The notes under the pieces are model-generated. The model was not told the DNA's origin. It saw only the letters and a list, made by a program, of their open reading frames with translations, and made no database searches. DNA of 12,708 nucleotides, from assembly GCA_902494195.1 (NCBI GenBank), contig CABUSH010000037.1, positions 1 through 12,708 of the forward strand, written 5' to 3'. This stretch comes from an uncultured Collinsella sp. Lineage in GTDB: Bacteria > Actinomycetota > Coriobacteriia > Coriobacteriales > Coriobacteriaceae. Positions 5,328 through 12,658 of this stretch are shown piece by piece. The translations under genes and the position numbers were made by a program. The stretch's first letter is position 1; each line of letters begins with the position of its first letter.

Positions 5328-5606
5328 CTAGTCCTCACTGGACGTGAACGGGACGTGTTCGCCCCGCCTCTCCATGCCGCTCAGCTCCATCTGCTCATTT
5401 GCGTACACGGCTATGAGTTCGCGGCGGTGTGAGTTGCACCTGCGGTAGGCGTCGCGGATGCCGTTGAGCCGCACCGTGTTGAGCGCCAGATGCTCGGCCC
5501 ATCCAACGAGGTCCCGCCTGTCCTCGGGGCTTAGCTCGCGGTAGCTAGCCAACAGCTTGCGTTCGTCCTCAGTCAGTGGGGTCCTCTTGTTGTGTCTCTT
5601 GCTCAT
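5328..5606 (-). CDS. Small charged helical protein at the element's right end
   Basis: This is a 92-residue protein that I do not recognise. ATG 5606 is chosen because GAAAGGAC lies just upstream; the longer open frame reaching 5750 runs through the tRNA attachment site and the GGTACC repeats and is not credible. The N-terminus is basic (MSKRHNKR). A helical segment, LTEDERKLLASYRELSPEDR followed by RDLVGWAEHLA, resembles the short helical tail found after the helix-turn-helix in many phage repressors, but no helix-turn-helix is present. The rest is helical and charged, with two cysteine- or methionine-containing stretches and an acidic tail. It is the first leftward gene inside the right attachment site, a usual place for an immunity or regulatory gene. 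That role is inference only. Confidence 0.7.
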   Translation of the reverse strand: MSKRHNKRTPLTEDERKLLASYRELSPEDRRDLVGWAEHLALNTVRLNGIRDAYRRCNSHRRELIAVYANEQMELSGMERRGEHVPFTSSED

Positions 5607-5653
5607 GCCCAGTCCTTTCACTCGATTTGGGGCGTGAAGGTGATTCCTGAGCT

Positions 5654-5688
5654 GATTCGGTACCAGATTCGGTACCAATGGTACCGAG
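5654..5688 (+). promoter_or_regulatory. Right GGTACC repeat cluster, putative integrase arm sites
   Basis: GGTACC starts at 5659, 5671 and 5680, the same 12- and 9-base spacing as at 298, 310 and 319. The first two motifs lie in exact tandem 12-mers GATTCGGTACCA (5654-5665 and 5666-5677). TCGGTACC-AAT-GGTACCGA forms an inverted repeat. It lies 59 bases inside the right attachment repeat. Confidence 0.6.
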
Positions 5689-5701
5689 AACGAAACTGAA
5701 A

Positions 5702-5740
5702 CAAAAAGCAGCCCAGAGTGATTAGATGCTCTGAGCTGCC
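5702..5740 (-). terminator. Element-borne terminator now serving tRNA-Leu
   Basis: On the minus strand an 11-bp stem with one mismatch (GCAGCTCAGAG with CTCTGGGCTGC) is followed by TTTTTGTTTC. It lies about 12 bases past the encoded CCA of the intact tRNA-Leu gene. Because it is inside the element, it replaces the original terminator at 65-103 that integration displaced. Confidence 0.8.
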
Positions 5741-5746
5741 ATTTCG

Positions 5747-5808
5747 TCATATGGTAGGGGCGGTGGGACTCGAACCCACAATCCTTGCGGCGAGAGATTT
5801 TAAGTCTC
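5747..5808 (-). repeat. Right attachment site: 62-bp direct repeat within tRNA-Leu
   Basis: This copy is identical to 110-171. Here the repeat is joined to a proper D arm and 5' acceptor strand, so the tRNA gene stays whole. The 3' part of the present tRNA gene therefore came in with the element. Crossover lies somewhere within these 62 bases, probably near the anticodon end. Confidence 0.93.
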
Positions 5809-5836
5809 CTGCGTATGCCAATTCCGCCACGCCCCC
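5752..5836 (-). tRNA. tRNA-Leu (anticodon UAA)
   Basis: This is an 85-base class II tRNA with encoded CCA. The acceptor strand GGGGGCG (from 5836) pairs with CGCCCCT with one G-T pair, discriminator A. The anticodon stem GGAGA/TCTCT holds loop CTTAAAA, so the anticodon is UAA and reads UUA. A long variable arm (CGCCGCAAGGATTGT region) marks a leucine-type tRNA. The T arm is GTGGG, TTCGAGT, CCCAC. The gene is the integration target and was restored by the element's identical 3' part. Confidence 0.96.
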
Positions 5837-5867
5837 GTGAGACTAGAAGTCTAGCACAAGCCGTCCG

Positions 5868-6491
5868 TTACGCGTTGACGGCCATCGAGTGCCGGCCCGA
5901 CTTTTCCAAGTACTCGGCAAACTTGGCCTCGTCGCCTTTGTTCTTGTACTGTAGGGCCAACAGGTACTCCAAGCGGCAACCCTTAACCTTATCGTCGCCG
6001 GCCTCCTCGAGCATGCGCTCCAGCTCGGGAATGTCGTTGTGGCGCTTGAGGATCATCGTGTCGTACATCAGCTGACACTCGTGCGCAACCGCCTCGGCCT
6101 GACCGCCCTCAAAGCCCTTGATCTCGTGAAGAAGCTCCTTGGACTTTTTGCGGTCCTCCTGGCCAACGTAGTAGTTAAAGGCCTTAATCACCAGGTCGAC
6201 GCGCTGCATCTTGGGGAGGTTGAGACCCAGCAGCAGGTCGAACATCTCGCTGGCGCGCTCGTGGTCCTCGCGCAGCAGATAGGAGTTCAGACGCAGGTAG
6301 TCGCGGTTGTAGCGCGGGTACAGCATGCTGGTGAGTTTGCCGTCGAGCAAACGATCGAACTCGTCCCACTGCTTGGCGGCCATCAACTGCTGCAGACGCT
6401 TGAACGTGGTGCGTTTTTTGACGCTAAAGAACACCGACACGGCGATGCAGATGATAACGACGGCGGTCCAGAGGGTGCGGGAATCGGGCAT
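5868..6491 (-). CDS. Membrane-anchored helical-repeat protein, unknown function
   Basis: This is a 207-residue protein. One N-terminal membrane helix (about residues 7-24, WTAVVIICIAVSVFFSVKK) with a basic flank leaves the rest in the cytoplasm. Residues 30-205 are entirely helical and charged, with pairs of helices resembling degenerate tetratricopeptide repeats (KQWDEFDRLLDGKL; HERASEMFDLLLGL; CRLEYLLALQYKNKGDEAKF), so a protein-binding scaffold is likely. ATG 6491 is preferred: AAGGA lies nine bases upstream, and a longer frame to 6602 would begin beyond the promoter at 6547. It is the first chromosomal gene beyond the tRNA and is read divergently from the PTS gene through a shared promoter region. 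I do not recognise the family. Confidence 0.82.
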   Translation of the reverse strand: MPDSRTLWTAVVIICIAVSVFFSVKKRTTFKRLQQLMAAKQWDEFDRLLDGKLTSMLYPRYNRDYLRLNSYLLREDHERASEMFDLLLGLNLPKMQRVDLVIKAFNYYVGQEDRKKSKELLHEIKGFEGGQAEAVAHECQLMYDTMILKRHNDIPELERMLEEAGDDKVKGCRLEYLLALQYKNKGDEAKFAEYLEKSGRHSMAVNA

Positions 6492-6546
6492 TTCAGAGTC
6501 CTTAGTCGCTCGTAAAGCGAGCGGTATGACAACACGTACTAGATGT

Positions 6547-6552
6547 ATTATA
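6547..6552 (-). promoter_or_regulatory. -10 element of the helical-repeat protein gene
   Basis: A perfect TATAAT on the minus strand lies 55 bases before ATG 6491. Its upstream side is the motif GCTCGCTGCG (6562-6553). No good -35 was found at 16-18 bases. A short GC stem (around 6506-6523) lies in the leader. Confidence 0.5.
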
Positions 6553-6620
6553 CGCAGCGAGCAAGCAAACTGGCATAAAAGCTCATCGAGGCTGAGTGCC
6601 ATCGCTCGCTGCGGTACACT
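6553..6620. promoter_or_regulatory. Mirrored motif in a divergent promoter region
   Basis: CGCAGCGAGC (6553-6562) and GCTCGCTGCG (6604-6613) are perfect inverted copies. Each sits directly before a -10-like box on its own strand: TATAAT for the leftward gene and TACACT (6615-6620) for the rightward PTS gene. A shared regulator or sigma-factor preference is possible. Confidence 0.5.
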
Positions 6621-6654
6621 TACCTAAAGTAAACCATGAAGGGAGATATTACCT

Positions 6655-6942
6655 ATGAAGAAGATCGTTTTGGCTTGCGGTGCTGGCGCTGCTACTTCCA
6701 CGCTCGTTGCCCAGAAGGTCGCTACCATGCTCGACGCCAACGGTTATGCCGGCAAGTATGAGATCGTGCAGTGCGCCATCTCCGAGGCCAAGGACGCTTG
6801 CGACGAGGGCGCCGACCTGCTGATCGCCACCACCGTTGCCCCCGAGGGCCTCACCTGCCCGTACGTGAGCGGCGTGCCCTTCATGACCGGCATGAACCGC
6901 GTCGCTGCCGAGAAGGCCGTTCTCGACGTTATGGCTCAGTAG
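6655..6942 (+). CDS. PTS system EIIB component, galactitol/lactose-type
   Basis: This is a 95-residue cytoplasmic phosphocarrier. The P-loop ACGAGAATST holds the phosphoryl-accepting Cys8 right after the first strand (KKIVLAC), the hallmark of galactitol-type EIIB proteins (PTS_IIB). It passes phosphate from EIIA to a sugar during uptake by EIIC. The length is typical for a free-standing EIIB. AAGGGAG lies eleven bases before the ATG. No EIIA or EIIC gene is in view, so it is an orphan at least locally; partners may be elsewhere, or it may serve a regulatory role. The next gene begins eleven bases after its stop, so the two form an operon. The sugar cannot be told from this subunit. Galactitol is the family name, not a prediction. 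Confidence 0.92.
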   Translation: MKKIVLACGAGAATSTLVAQKVATMLDANGYAGKYEIVQCAISEAKDACDEGADLLIATTVAPEGLTCPYVSGVPFMTGMNRVAAEKAVLDVMAQ

Positions 6943-6953
6943 GCGCTGCCTGT

Positions 6954-7328
6954 ATGAATGAGCAGAACGCCAATCCGGTCGAGCTCTTTGGCATGCGCGT
7001 TGCCCATGTGGGCATTAACGCCACCGACCCGGCAGATGCCTTGGAGATCGCGGAGCTGTTCTCGACGATGATGGGCCTGCCCGTTATCGAGACCCCCGTT
7101 TCGTACTTTAACGATTCGCTGGTCGAGATCATGAAGCAGAACGGTCGTGGCGCCAAGGGCCACATTGGCTTTGCCGTCAACGACATCGATGCGGCCGAGA
7201 AGTGGTTTGCCGAGCGCGGGCTCGAGGTCAACGAGGAGTCGCGCGTGCTGCTGCCCGACGGCGGCACCAAGCTCGTGTACTTTAAGCGCGAGTTCGCCGG
7301 CTTCGCCGTGCATCTGTGCCGCGAGTAG
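6954..7328 (+). CDS. VOC-fold (glyoxalase/bleomycin-resistance superfamily) protein
   Basis: This 124-residue protein has two beta-alpha-beta-beta-beta modules. Candidate metal ligands lie at the usual places: His in AHVGIN, Glu in LVEIM, His in GHIGFAV, and a His or Glu in the last strand (FAVHLCRE). From memory of the family, it resembles the VOC domain fused to the C-terminus of some KDPG/KHG aldolases in gut Firmicutes, also ending in a FAIHL-type strand, which would link it to sugar-acid breakdown. The start is ATG 6954, eleven bases after the EIIB stop; GGCGCTG upstream is a weak ribosome site, so translation may depend on the EIIB gene. Pairing with a PTS subunit supports a sugar-related role. 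The exact reaction is unknown. Confidence 0.85.
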   Translation: MNEQNANPVELFGMRVAHVGINATDPADALEIAELFSTMMGLPVIETPVSYFNDSLVEIMKQNGRGAKGHIGFAVNDIDAAEKWFAERGLEVNEESRVLLPDGGTKLVYFKREFAGFAVHLCRE

Positions 7329-7352
7329 TGCACAAGCTGCCATAGCTAGCAA

Positions 7353-7384
7353 AAAGGGATAGGGCCGCGTGGCCCTATCCCTTT
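7353..7384. terminator. Bidirectional terminator between convergent operons
   Basis: A perfect 14-bp stem (7353-7366 with 7371-7384) with loop GCGT has an A-run before it and TTTATTTAT after it, so it can stop transcription from both sides. It serves the EIIB/VOC operon on the plus strand and the kinase operon on the minus strand. Confidence 0.92.
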
Positions 7385-7403
7385 ATTTATGCCGAGGGAC
7401 TTC

Positions 7404-8682
7404 CTACCGCGGCAGGCGAATCGTGAAGCGGCTGCCGACGCCCTCGACTGAGGTCACGCCAATGACACCACCATGGCTATCGACGATCCACTTGGCAATG
7501 GCAAGCCCCAGACCCGAGCCCTGCGCGCCGGCATCGCGTGCGTTGTCGGCGCGGTAGAACCGTTCAAACGCGTGAGCTGCGGATTCCTGGTTCATGCCGA
7601 TGCCCTCGTCCTCAACACTTATGTCGATCGTGCCCATGCCCGCATCGGGCGTTATGCCAAATGTGACGGTCGTTCCCGCATCCGAGTACTTGGCGGCGTT
7701 TTGCACGATCACGCGCAGGGCCTGCTTCACGAGCGCCACGTCGACGGGCGCGTCGCAGCGCGGGTCGCTGACAAGCGCAGCGTCAAAGGCCAGCCGATAC
7801 GTGTGCGCGGCATCGATCATCTGCGATTCCTCGCACACCTCGCCGACCAGTGCGGCCAGGTTGGTATCCGCACGCCGCAGGACCGTGCGTCCGGCATCGC
7901 CGCGCGCCAAAAACAGCAGCTGCTCCACGAGCTCCTGCATGTGCTCGCTTTCGGCCTTGAGGGACGCGATGGATTCTGCCAGCACGTCCGGGTCGTCTTT
8001 GCCCCAGCGATCGAGCATGTTTACGTAGCCCTGAATCACCGCGATGGGCGTGCGCAGCTCGTGGCTCGCATCGTTGACAAAGCGCATTTGCTGCAGTTTG
8101 GCCTCTTGCATCTGGCGCAGTAGGCGGTTAAGTGCAACCTCGATGCTTGCCAGGTCGGCGTCGCCGGTGGTGACGCTCGGCGAGTCGACGCTTGCGCGCT
8201 CGATGGCCTGCTCCAGTGTTTCCATCTTGCCGCCGGAGAGCTGCATACGGCCGAGCTCGTCCACGCGCAAGGCCAGGTCGTTGAGCGGTGCCATGGTGCG
8301 GCGCACGCGGCGGGCTCCGCCGAGCATGTTGAGCACGCTGATGACCTGCCAACCCACAACGACAAGGTAGAGAGGCCATAGCGTGACGAGGTCCTGCGCG
8401 AGGGGGAAGGTCTTGGTGGTGCGCGCAAGCTCGACGGTATAGGTGAGCGTTGTCGGGTCCCAGCCGCGCGCGGGCGTCAGCGACATGCCGTGAACGGTGG
8501 TGCCGGGGATCCATCCTGCGGTAAACGCGCCGTCGGGCAGCGTCTGGTTGTATCCATAGACGAGGATCGCCGCCGCAATCACCATCAGCAGCAGATCGAG
8601 CCAGACGTAGCTCATCAAGCGGCGCCACATATAGCTCCAGTTAATGGCGCGGGCGATGGAGGTGACGCGCTTGGCCTCGGCG

Positions 8683-8699
<17 letters not shown>
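7404..8699 (-). CDS. Two-component sensor histidine kinase
   Basis: This 431-residue membrane kinase senses a signal outside the cell and phosphorylates the response regulator encoded just upstream. Membrane helices are at about 31-50 (LDLLLMVIAAAILVYGY) and 104-126, flanking an extracytoplasmic loop of about 50 residues. A HAMP-like linker runs 127-200. The H box has His213 in NDASHELRTP. Further on are the N box (VIVQNAAKYS), G1 (VEDEGIGM), F box (FERFYRAD) and G2 (GSGLGLAIAKW), so the kinase core is complete. ATG 8699 overlaps the regulator gene by 17 bases, which suggests coupled translation. The longer open frame reaching 9086 only reads through the regulator gene in the wrong frame. The signal is unknown; the short loop gives no known sensor fold. 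Confidence 0.95.
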
Positions 8700-9468
<769 letters not shown>

Positions 9469-9486
9469 GCGTGCCCCCGTCTGCGA

Positions 9487-10029
9487 TTACTTGTCGTCGT
9501 TCAGATTTTGCTTGATGTCGTCCGCGGCATCGGCGGCGTGATTCATAAGGTTGTTGATGCTGCCGGGCACGTCGCCGTCGCTATCGATGCGGTAGCGCAT
9601 GCCAAAGAACAGGCCAATCAGCATCAGCCATATCGTGGCGCCCCAGGCAAACAGCGCGACGATGGGGATCAGGATGGGAATGTTGAGGATGATCGCGTCG
9701 CGGCGCGTGGCGATAAACTTGGTGTCCAGGCTCAGGCGGAAGAGCTTTTTGAGGTACTCCCACACGCTGTCCATCTTCTTGGAGAAGTCGGTCTTTTCGC
9801 TCGACTTTTCGTAGGCGGCCTGCGCGGCGACCATCTCGGCCGAGGGCTCATCGACTGGCGCGGACTCGGTGGCGGCATGCGCCGACGTGGTCTGCGTCTT
9901 GCCCTGCGACTCGAGCCAAATGATGGCATCCAAGACGTTGCCGTCGGCAGCGTCGAGCGCGGCCTTGGCATCGGTGTAGCTCACGTTGCACTTGGTGCGG
10001 ATGGTTTCAACTTTTTCGAGGTCGTCCAT
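9487..10029 (-). CDS. DUF4342-type membrane protein with N-terminal UBA-like domain
   Basis: This is a 180-residue protein. Residues 1-44 form a UBA/EF-Ts-N-like three-helix domain (VETIRTKCNVSYTDAKAALD, then ADGNVLDAIIWLESQGK). A flexible Ala/Ser/Thr/Glu-rich stretch (45-85) and an amphipathic segment follow. Hydrophobic segments at about 118-150 (IILNIPILIPIVALFAWGA and WLMLIGLFFGM) form one hairpin or two membrane spans. The acidic tail ends in NDDK. ATG 10029 has GAAAGGA upstream; the open frame to 10116 has no ribosome site. It is the first gene of the operon with the response regulator and kinase, so it may be a membrane partner, sensor accessory or target of that system. The domain recognition is fair; the function is unknown. 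Confidence 0.82.
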   Translation of the reverse strand: MDDLEKVETIRTKCNVSYTDAKAALDAADGNVLDAIIWLESQGKTQTTSAHAATESAPVDEPSAEMVAAQAAYEKSSEKTDFSKKMDSVWEYLKKLFRLSLDTKFIATRRDAIILNIPILIPIVALFAWGATIWLMLIGLFFGMRYRIDSDGDVPGSINNLMNHAADAADDIKQNLNDDK

Positions 10030-10142
10030 GACCTGTCCTTTCGTTCGATGGGCGCGACGCCGGGCGATCTGCCCGGGCGCGAGCGTTGCGTTCGGAGGCC
10101 TGCGTGGCGCCGCCACGCCCTTGGTCGAACTCTATAGTGCAG

Positions 10143-10170
10143 GTTATAGATTAAGCGATTCTTGAGCCAA
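10143..10170 (-). promoter_or_regulatory. Candidate promoter of the DUF4342-regulator-kinase operon
   Basis: On the minus strand TTGGCT (10170-10165) and TATAAC (10148-10143) are separated by 16 bases. Transcription would start about 105 bases before ATG 10029. The leader between is GC-rich. Confidence 0.5.
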
Positions 10171-10238
10171 GATTAATGTTGGATGAGTTTTTGCGCGGCG
10201 GTGGGGAAGGGAGAGATGTCTTTCTGGATAGCTAGCAG

Positions 10239-10423
10239 CGAGGTCTAATACTTTTCCCGAGAAGTGAACGAGCTAAAACGGACCCCCCGAAGCATCGACA
10301 CTTTAAAGGTGCCGTTTCCTGCGGTTTCAATGCTGAAATCCCACGATTTTGCCGTCGAAAAATGCGGCTGTTTCAGGGGTCCAAAAACAGCCGTTCACTT
10401 CTCGGGAAAAGTATTAGACCTCG
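10239..10423. mobile_element. MITE-like element with perfect 32-bp terminal inverted repeats
   Basis: Bases 10239-10270 and 10392-10423 are exact reverse complements. After an unpaired stretch, GGACCCC and GGGGTCC extend the pairing inward. The total is 185 bp and no open frame is present. Length, perfect long terminal repeats, lack of coding and an intergenic position fit a miniature inverted-repeat transposable element or a large transcribed hairpin. A clear target-site duplication was not found; ATAGC occurs on both flanks but not directly next to the left end. Confidence 0.75.
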
Positions 10424-10583
10424 ATAGCGGGGGATGGGGTGCCGGTGCAAAACGGCGTCAAGGGTTGGTCGAGCAGGCGGTTTCCCCATGGATGTCCGCA
10501 CGACATGTGACACTTACCCTGCCGTCCTGCTCTGCCGCGGCGGCATGTACCCAAACAACGACCCTCTAAGGAGTTCGATATTG

Positions 10584-10823
10584 ATGAGTGACAACACCAA
10601 GCATCTCGCAAAGAAGTGCGTCAAGGACGCGGGGCCGTGCCTCGCGCTGTGCGTAGCCGGCGCAGCGGTCGCGCTGCTGGCTGTTCTGGGGCCATTCGAC
10701 GTGCTCCGAAGTGCCAGTTCCCTGCACGTTTGCATGGCCCTTGCCGGCGCCATGATGACTGGCGGCGTGCTTGATCTGGTTTTTTGGGTGCTTGACCCGT
10801 TTGGATGGAAGAACGAGGGGTAA
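10584..10823 (+). CDS. Small two-span membrane protein
   Basis: This is a 79-residue protein. After a short basic, cysteine-containing N-terminus (MSDNTKHLAKKCVKDAG) come two hydrophobic segments, about 18-37 (LALCVAGAAVALLAVLG) and 47-70 (VCMALAGAMMTGGVLDLVFW), ending DPFGWKNEG. ATG 10584 has AAGGAG about ten bases upstream; the longer open frame from 10434 has no ribosome site. No family is recognised. It lies between the inverted-repeat element and the phosphoesterase gene, with an 85-base gap to the latter, so it may be transcribed alone or with it. Roles for such small proteins range from transporter subunits to stress-response proteins; nothing here decides. Confidence 0.72.
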   Translation: MSDNTKHLAKKCVKDAGPCLALCVAGAAVALLAVLGPFDVLRSASSLHVCMALAGAMMTGGVLDLVFWVLDPFGWKNEG

Positions 10824-10908
10824 GCCCTAAGGGATGGAAGGGCTGGAACGGTTAGCTTAGTAATCGTGCAGGATGTGGGCTAGCGACTTGCAGGGAAGTG
10901 GTGATCCG

Positions 10909-11634
10909 ATGACGGTCTATGTGACGGGCGATATTCACGGCGGCGTCGACATGCAAAAGCTTCGCGACTGGGATCTTGGGGATGGTCTGACGAGTGACGA
11001 CTATCTCATCATCGCGGGCGACTTTGGCTTTCCGTGGGATTTCTCTGCCGAGGAATGCGCCGATATCGCTTGGCTGGAGTCGCGCCCCTATACGTTGCTG
11101 TTTGTCGACGGCAACCACGAGCGTTTCGATCACTGGTCGGAGCGCCCCATGGAGTTGTGGCACGGCGGGCTGACGCAGCGCCTGTCGGATACCTCTCCCA
11201 TACGGCGCCTGACGCGTGGCGAGACTTTCGAGCTCGATGACTCAATGATCTTTACCATGGGCGGCGCCACGAGCGTGGACAAGGAATATCGCATTCCGTA
11301 TTCCAGCTGGTGGCCGCAGGAGCTTCCGGACGAGCGCAACTTTGAGGAGGCGCGGGCAAAGCTCGACAGCGTGGGCTGGAAGGTCGACTACGTGATCACC
11401 CACACCTGCTCCACGCGCATGCTTTCGCCCACGCTTTATCCGGCACCCGGCTGGAATTACCCCGCCGTTGATCGGCTTACGGCATTTTTCGATGAGCTGG
11501 AAGACCGCTTGGATTACAAGCGCTGGTACTACGGGCATTTTCATCGGGATGCCAACCCTGCCGAGCGCCATACCGTGCTCTACGACTGCATCGTTCGCCT
11601 GGGCGACGAGCTCCAGCCCTGGGATGTTGCGTAG
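10909..11634 (+). CDS. Calcineurin-like metallophosphoesterase
   Basis: This is a 241-residue cytoplasmic phosphoesterase with a two-metal centre. All five motifs are present: GDIHG (Asp8, His10), GDFGFPW, GNHE, His in ITHTC, and GHFHRD near the end. Family members hydrolyse phosphomonoesters, phosphodiesters or nucleotides; the substrate cannot be read from the sequence. ATG 10909 follows AGGGAAG; the in-frame ATG at 10873 has no ribosome site and would add a poorly conserved tail before the first strand (TVYVTGDIHG). No signal peptide is present. It converges on the glutamyl-Q synthetase gene with only 15 bases between stop codons and no terminator hairpin between them, so the transcripts probably overlap. 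Confidence 0.93.
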   Translation: MTVYVTGDIHGGVDMQKLRDWDLGDGLTSDDYLIIAGDFGFPWDFSAEECADIAWLESRPYTLLFVDGNHERFDHWSERPMELWHGGLTQRLSDTSPIRRLTRGETFELDDSMIFTMGGATSVDKEYRIPYSSWWPQELPDERNFEEARAKLDSVGWKVDYVITHTCSTRMLSPTLYPAPGWNYPAVDRLTAFFDELEDRLDYKRWYYGHFHRDANPAERHTVLYDCIVRLGDELQPWDVA

Positions 11635-11649
11635 AGGCGGGGTGGCTGG

Positions 11650-12651
11650 CTACTCGACCGTTACAGTGATGTTCTCCCGATGCGTACGGATAACATCCCA
11701 GCTAAAGTGCTCGACCAGCTGCTCGGCAGAGCGCGGTGTGGCGTCCGGCGCGATGCCCGTTTGCCCGGCGAGCCATCCCAGCAGCGTCTCGGGCGTGCCA
11801 AAGCGTGCGCGTAGTTCGCCCAGGTCCAAATCGCGGTCTCGCTTGGAAAGGCGGCGGCCATCCGGCGACATGAGCAGCGGAATGTGTGCGTAGTGCGGCG
11901 TTGGAAGTCCCAGCAGATGCTGCAGGTAGATTTGGCGCGGCGTGGAGCCCAGCAGGTCGCATCCGCGCACAACCTCGGTGACGCCCATGGCAGCGTCGTC
12001 GACCACCACGGCCAGCTGATAGGCAAACACGCCGTCGCTGCGGCGCACCAAAAAGTCTCCGCACTCGGTGGCGAGTGCCTCGCATTGGGCTCCGTACGTG
12101 CGGTCCACGAATTCGATCACGTCGTCTGCGAGGTCGTCGACGACGGGCACGCGCAGGCGCGTGGCCGGAGCGCGCAGGATGCTGCGGCGGGCAACCTCTT
12201 CGGCAGAAAGGCCTCGGCAGGCGCCGCGGTAGATGGGCGTGCCGTCGCTCGCGTGCGGTGCGCTCGCGGCATGGAGTTCGGCGCGCGTGCAAAAGCAGGG
12301 ATAGGTGAGGCCGGCGTCTTGCAGTTGATGCAGAGCACGCTCGTACAGGTCTAGGCGATCATGCTGGTAGTAGGGGCCTTCGTCCCATTCGAGCCCCAGC
12401 CAAGCCAGGTCGTCAATCAGTTGGGCGGCAAGCTCCGGCCGCTTACAGCGATCGTCCAGGTCCTCGATGCGCAACACGATGCCGCCGCCCTGGCTGCGGG
12501 CCGAAAGCCACGAGCACAGACAGCTGAACACGTTGCCCAGGTGCATGCGGCCCGAGGGCGACGGGGCGAAGCGTCCCACGACGGGGGTGGGCTCTGCCGT
12601 TGCCGGTGCGTCCGCGGCGTGTGTTGCTATGTTGCGTGCGTTGATATCCAT
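11650..12651 (-). CDS. gluQRS: Glutamyl-Q tRNA(Asp) synthetase
   Basis: This 333-residue enzyme activates glutamate and attaches it to queuosine at position 34 of tRNA-Asp. It resembles the catalytic half of glutamyl-tRNA synthetase and lacks the anticodon-binding domain, as expected for this family (about 300 residues). Visible motifs are FAPSPSGRMHLGN (HIGH-type, His37), RIEDLD, and KMSKS-type RLSKRD (267-272). Zinc ligands Cys119, Cys121, Tyr141 and Cys145 match the family pattern. The first 24 residues are an Ala/Thr-rich extension not needed for the fold. The start is ATG 12651: a TATACT box ends seven bases before it, implying a leaderless transcript, and no ribosome site is present. 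Its presence implies that the organism makes or salvages queuosine. Confidence 0.95.
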   Translation of the reverse strand: MDINARNIATHAADAPATAEPTPVVGRFAPSPSGRMHLGNVFSCLCSWLSARSQGGGIVLRIEDLDDRCKRPELAAQLIDDLAWLGLEWDEGPYYQHDRLDLYERALHQLQDAGLTYPCFCTRAELHAASAPHASDGTPIYRGACRGLSAEEVARRSILRAPATRLRVPVVDDLADDVIEFVDRTYGAQCEALATECGDFLVRRSDGVFAYQLAVVVDDAAMGVTEVVRGCDLLGSTPRQIYLQHLLGLPTPHYAHIPLLMSPDGRRLSKRDRDLDLGELRARFGTPETLLGWLAGQTGIAPDATPRSAEQLVEHFSWDVIRTHRENITVTVE

Positions 12652-12658
12652 GCGGACG

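Larger units (their letters stand above)
110..5808. mobile_element. Integrated element of about 5.64 kb in tRNA-Leu(UAA)
   Basis: The element is bounded by perfect 62-bp direct repeats with a unit length of 5637 bp, and the intact tRNA gene is rebuilt at the right end. It carries a tyrosine integrase next to the left end, an excisionase-like HTH protein, several unknown small proteins, a sigma-region-4/ArpU-like regulator and a membrane zinc-ribbon protein. Genes run rightward from 341 to 4182 and leftward from 5606 to 4263. No structural phage genes, terminase, relaxase, conjugation gene, resistance gene or recognisable defence gene is visible. Size, layout and lack of capsid genes fit a phage satellite or minimal integrative element. 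Intact genes, exact repeats and paired putative arm sites suggest it may still excise. That is inference. Confidence 0.88.
10030..10583. other. Intergenic region of 554 bases between divergent genes
   Basis: This region holds the leader and promoter of the leftward operon (10030-10170), about 70 bases with no evident feature, the 185-bp inverted-repeat element (10239-10423), and 160 bases leading to the small membrane protein gene. In the last part only short GC stems and the AAGGAG ribosome site near 10568 stand out; no clear promoter was found. Confidence 0.6.

Noticed and set aside
5607..5750. Extension of the right-end protein gene to 140 residues
   Set aside because: It would start in the attachment repeat and translate the terminator and GGTACC clusters. 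The ATG at 5606 has a good ribosome site.
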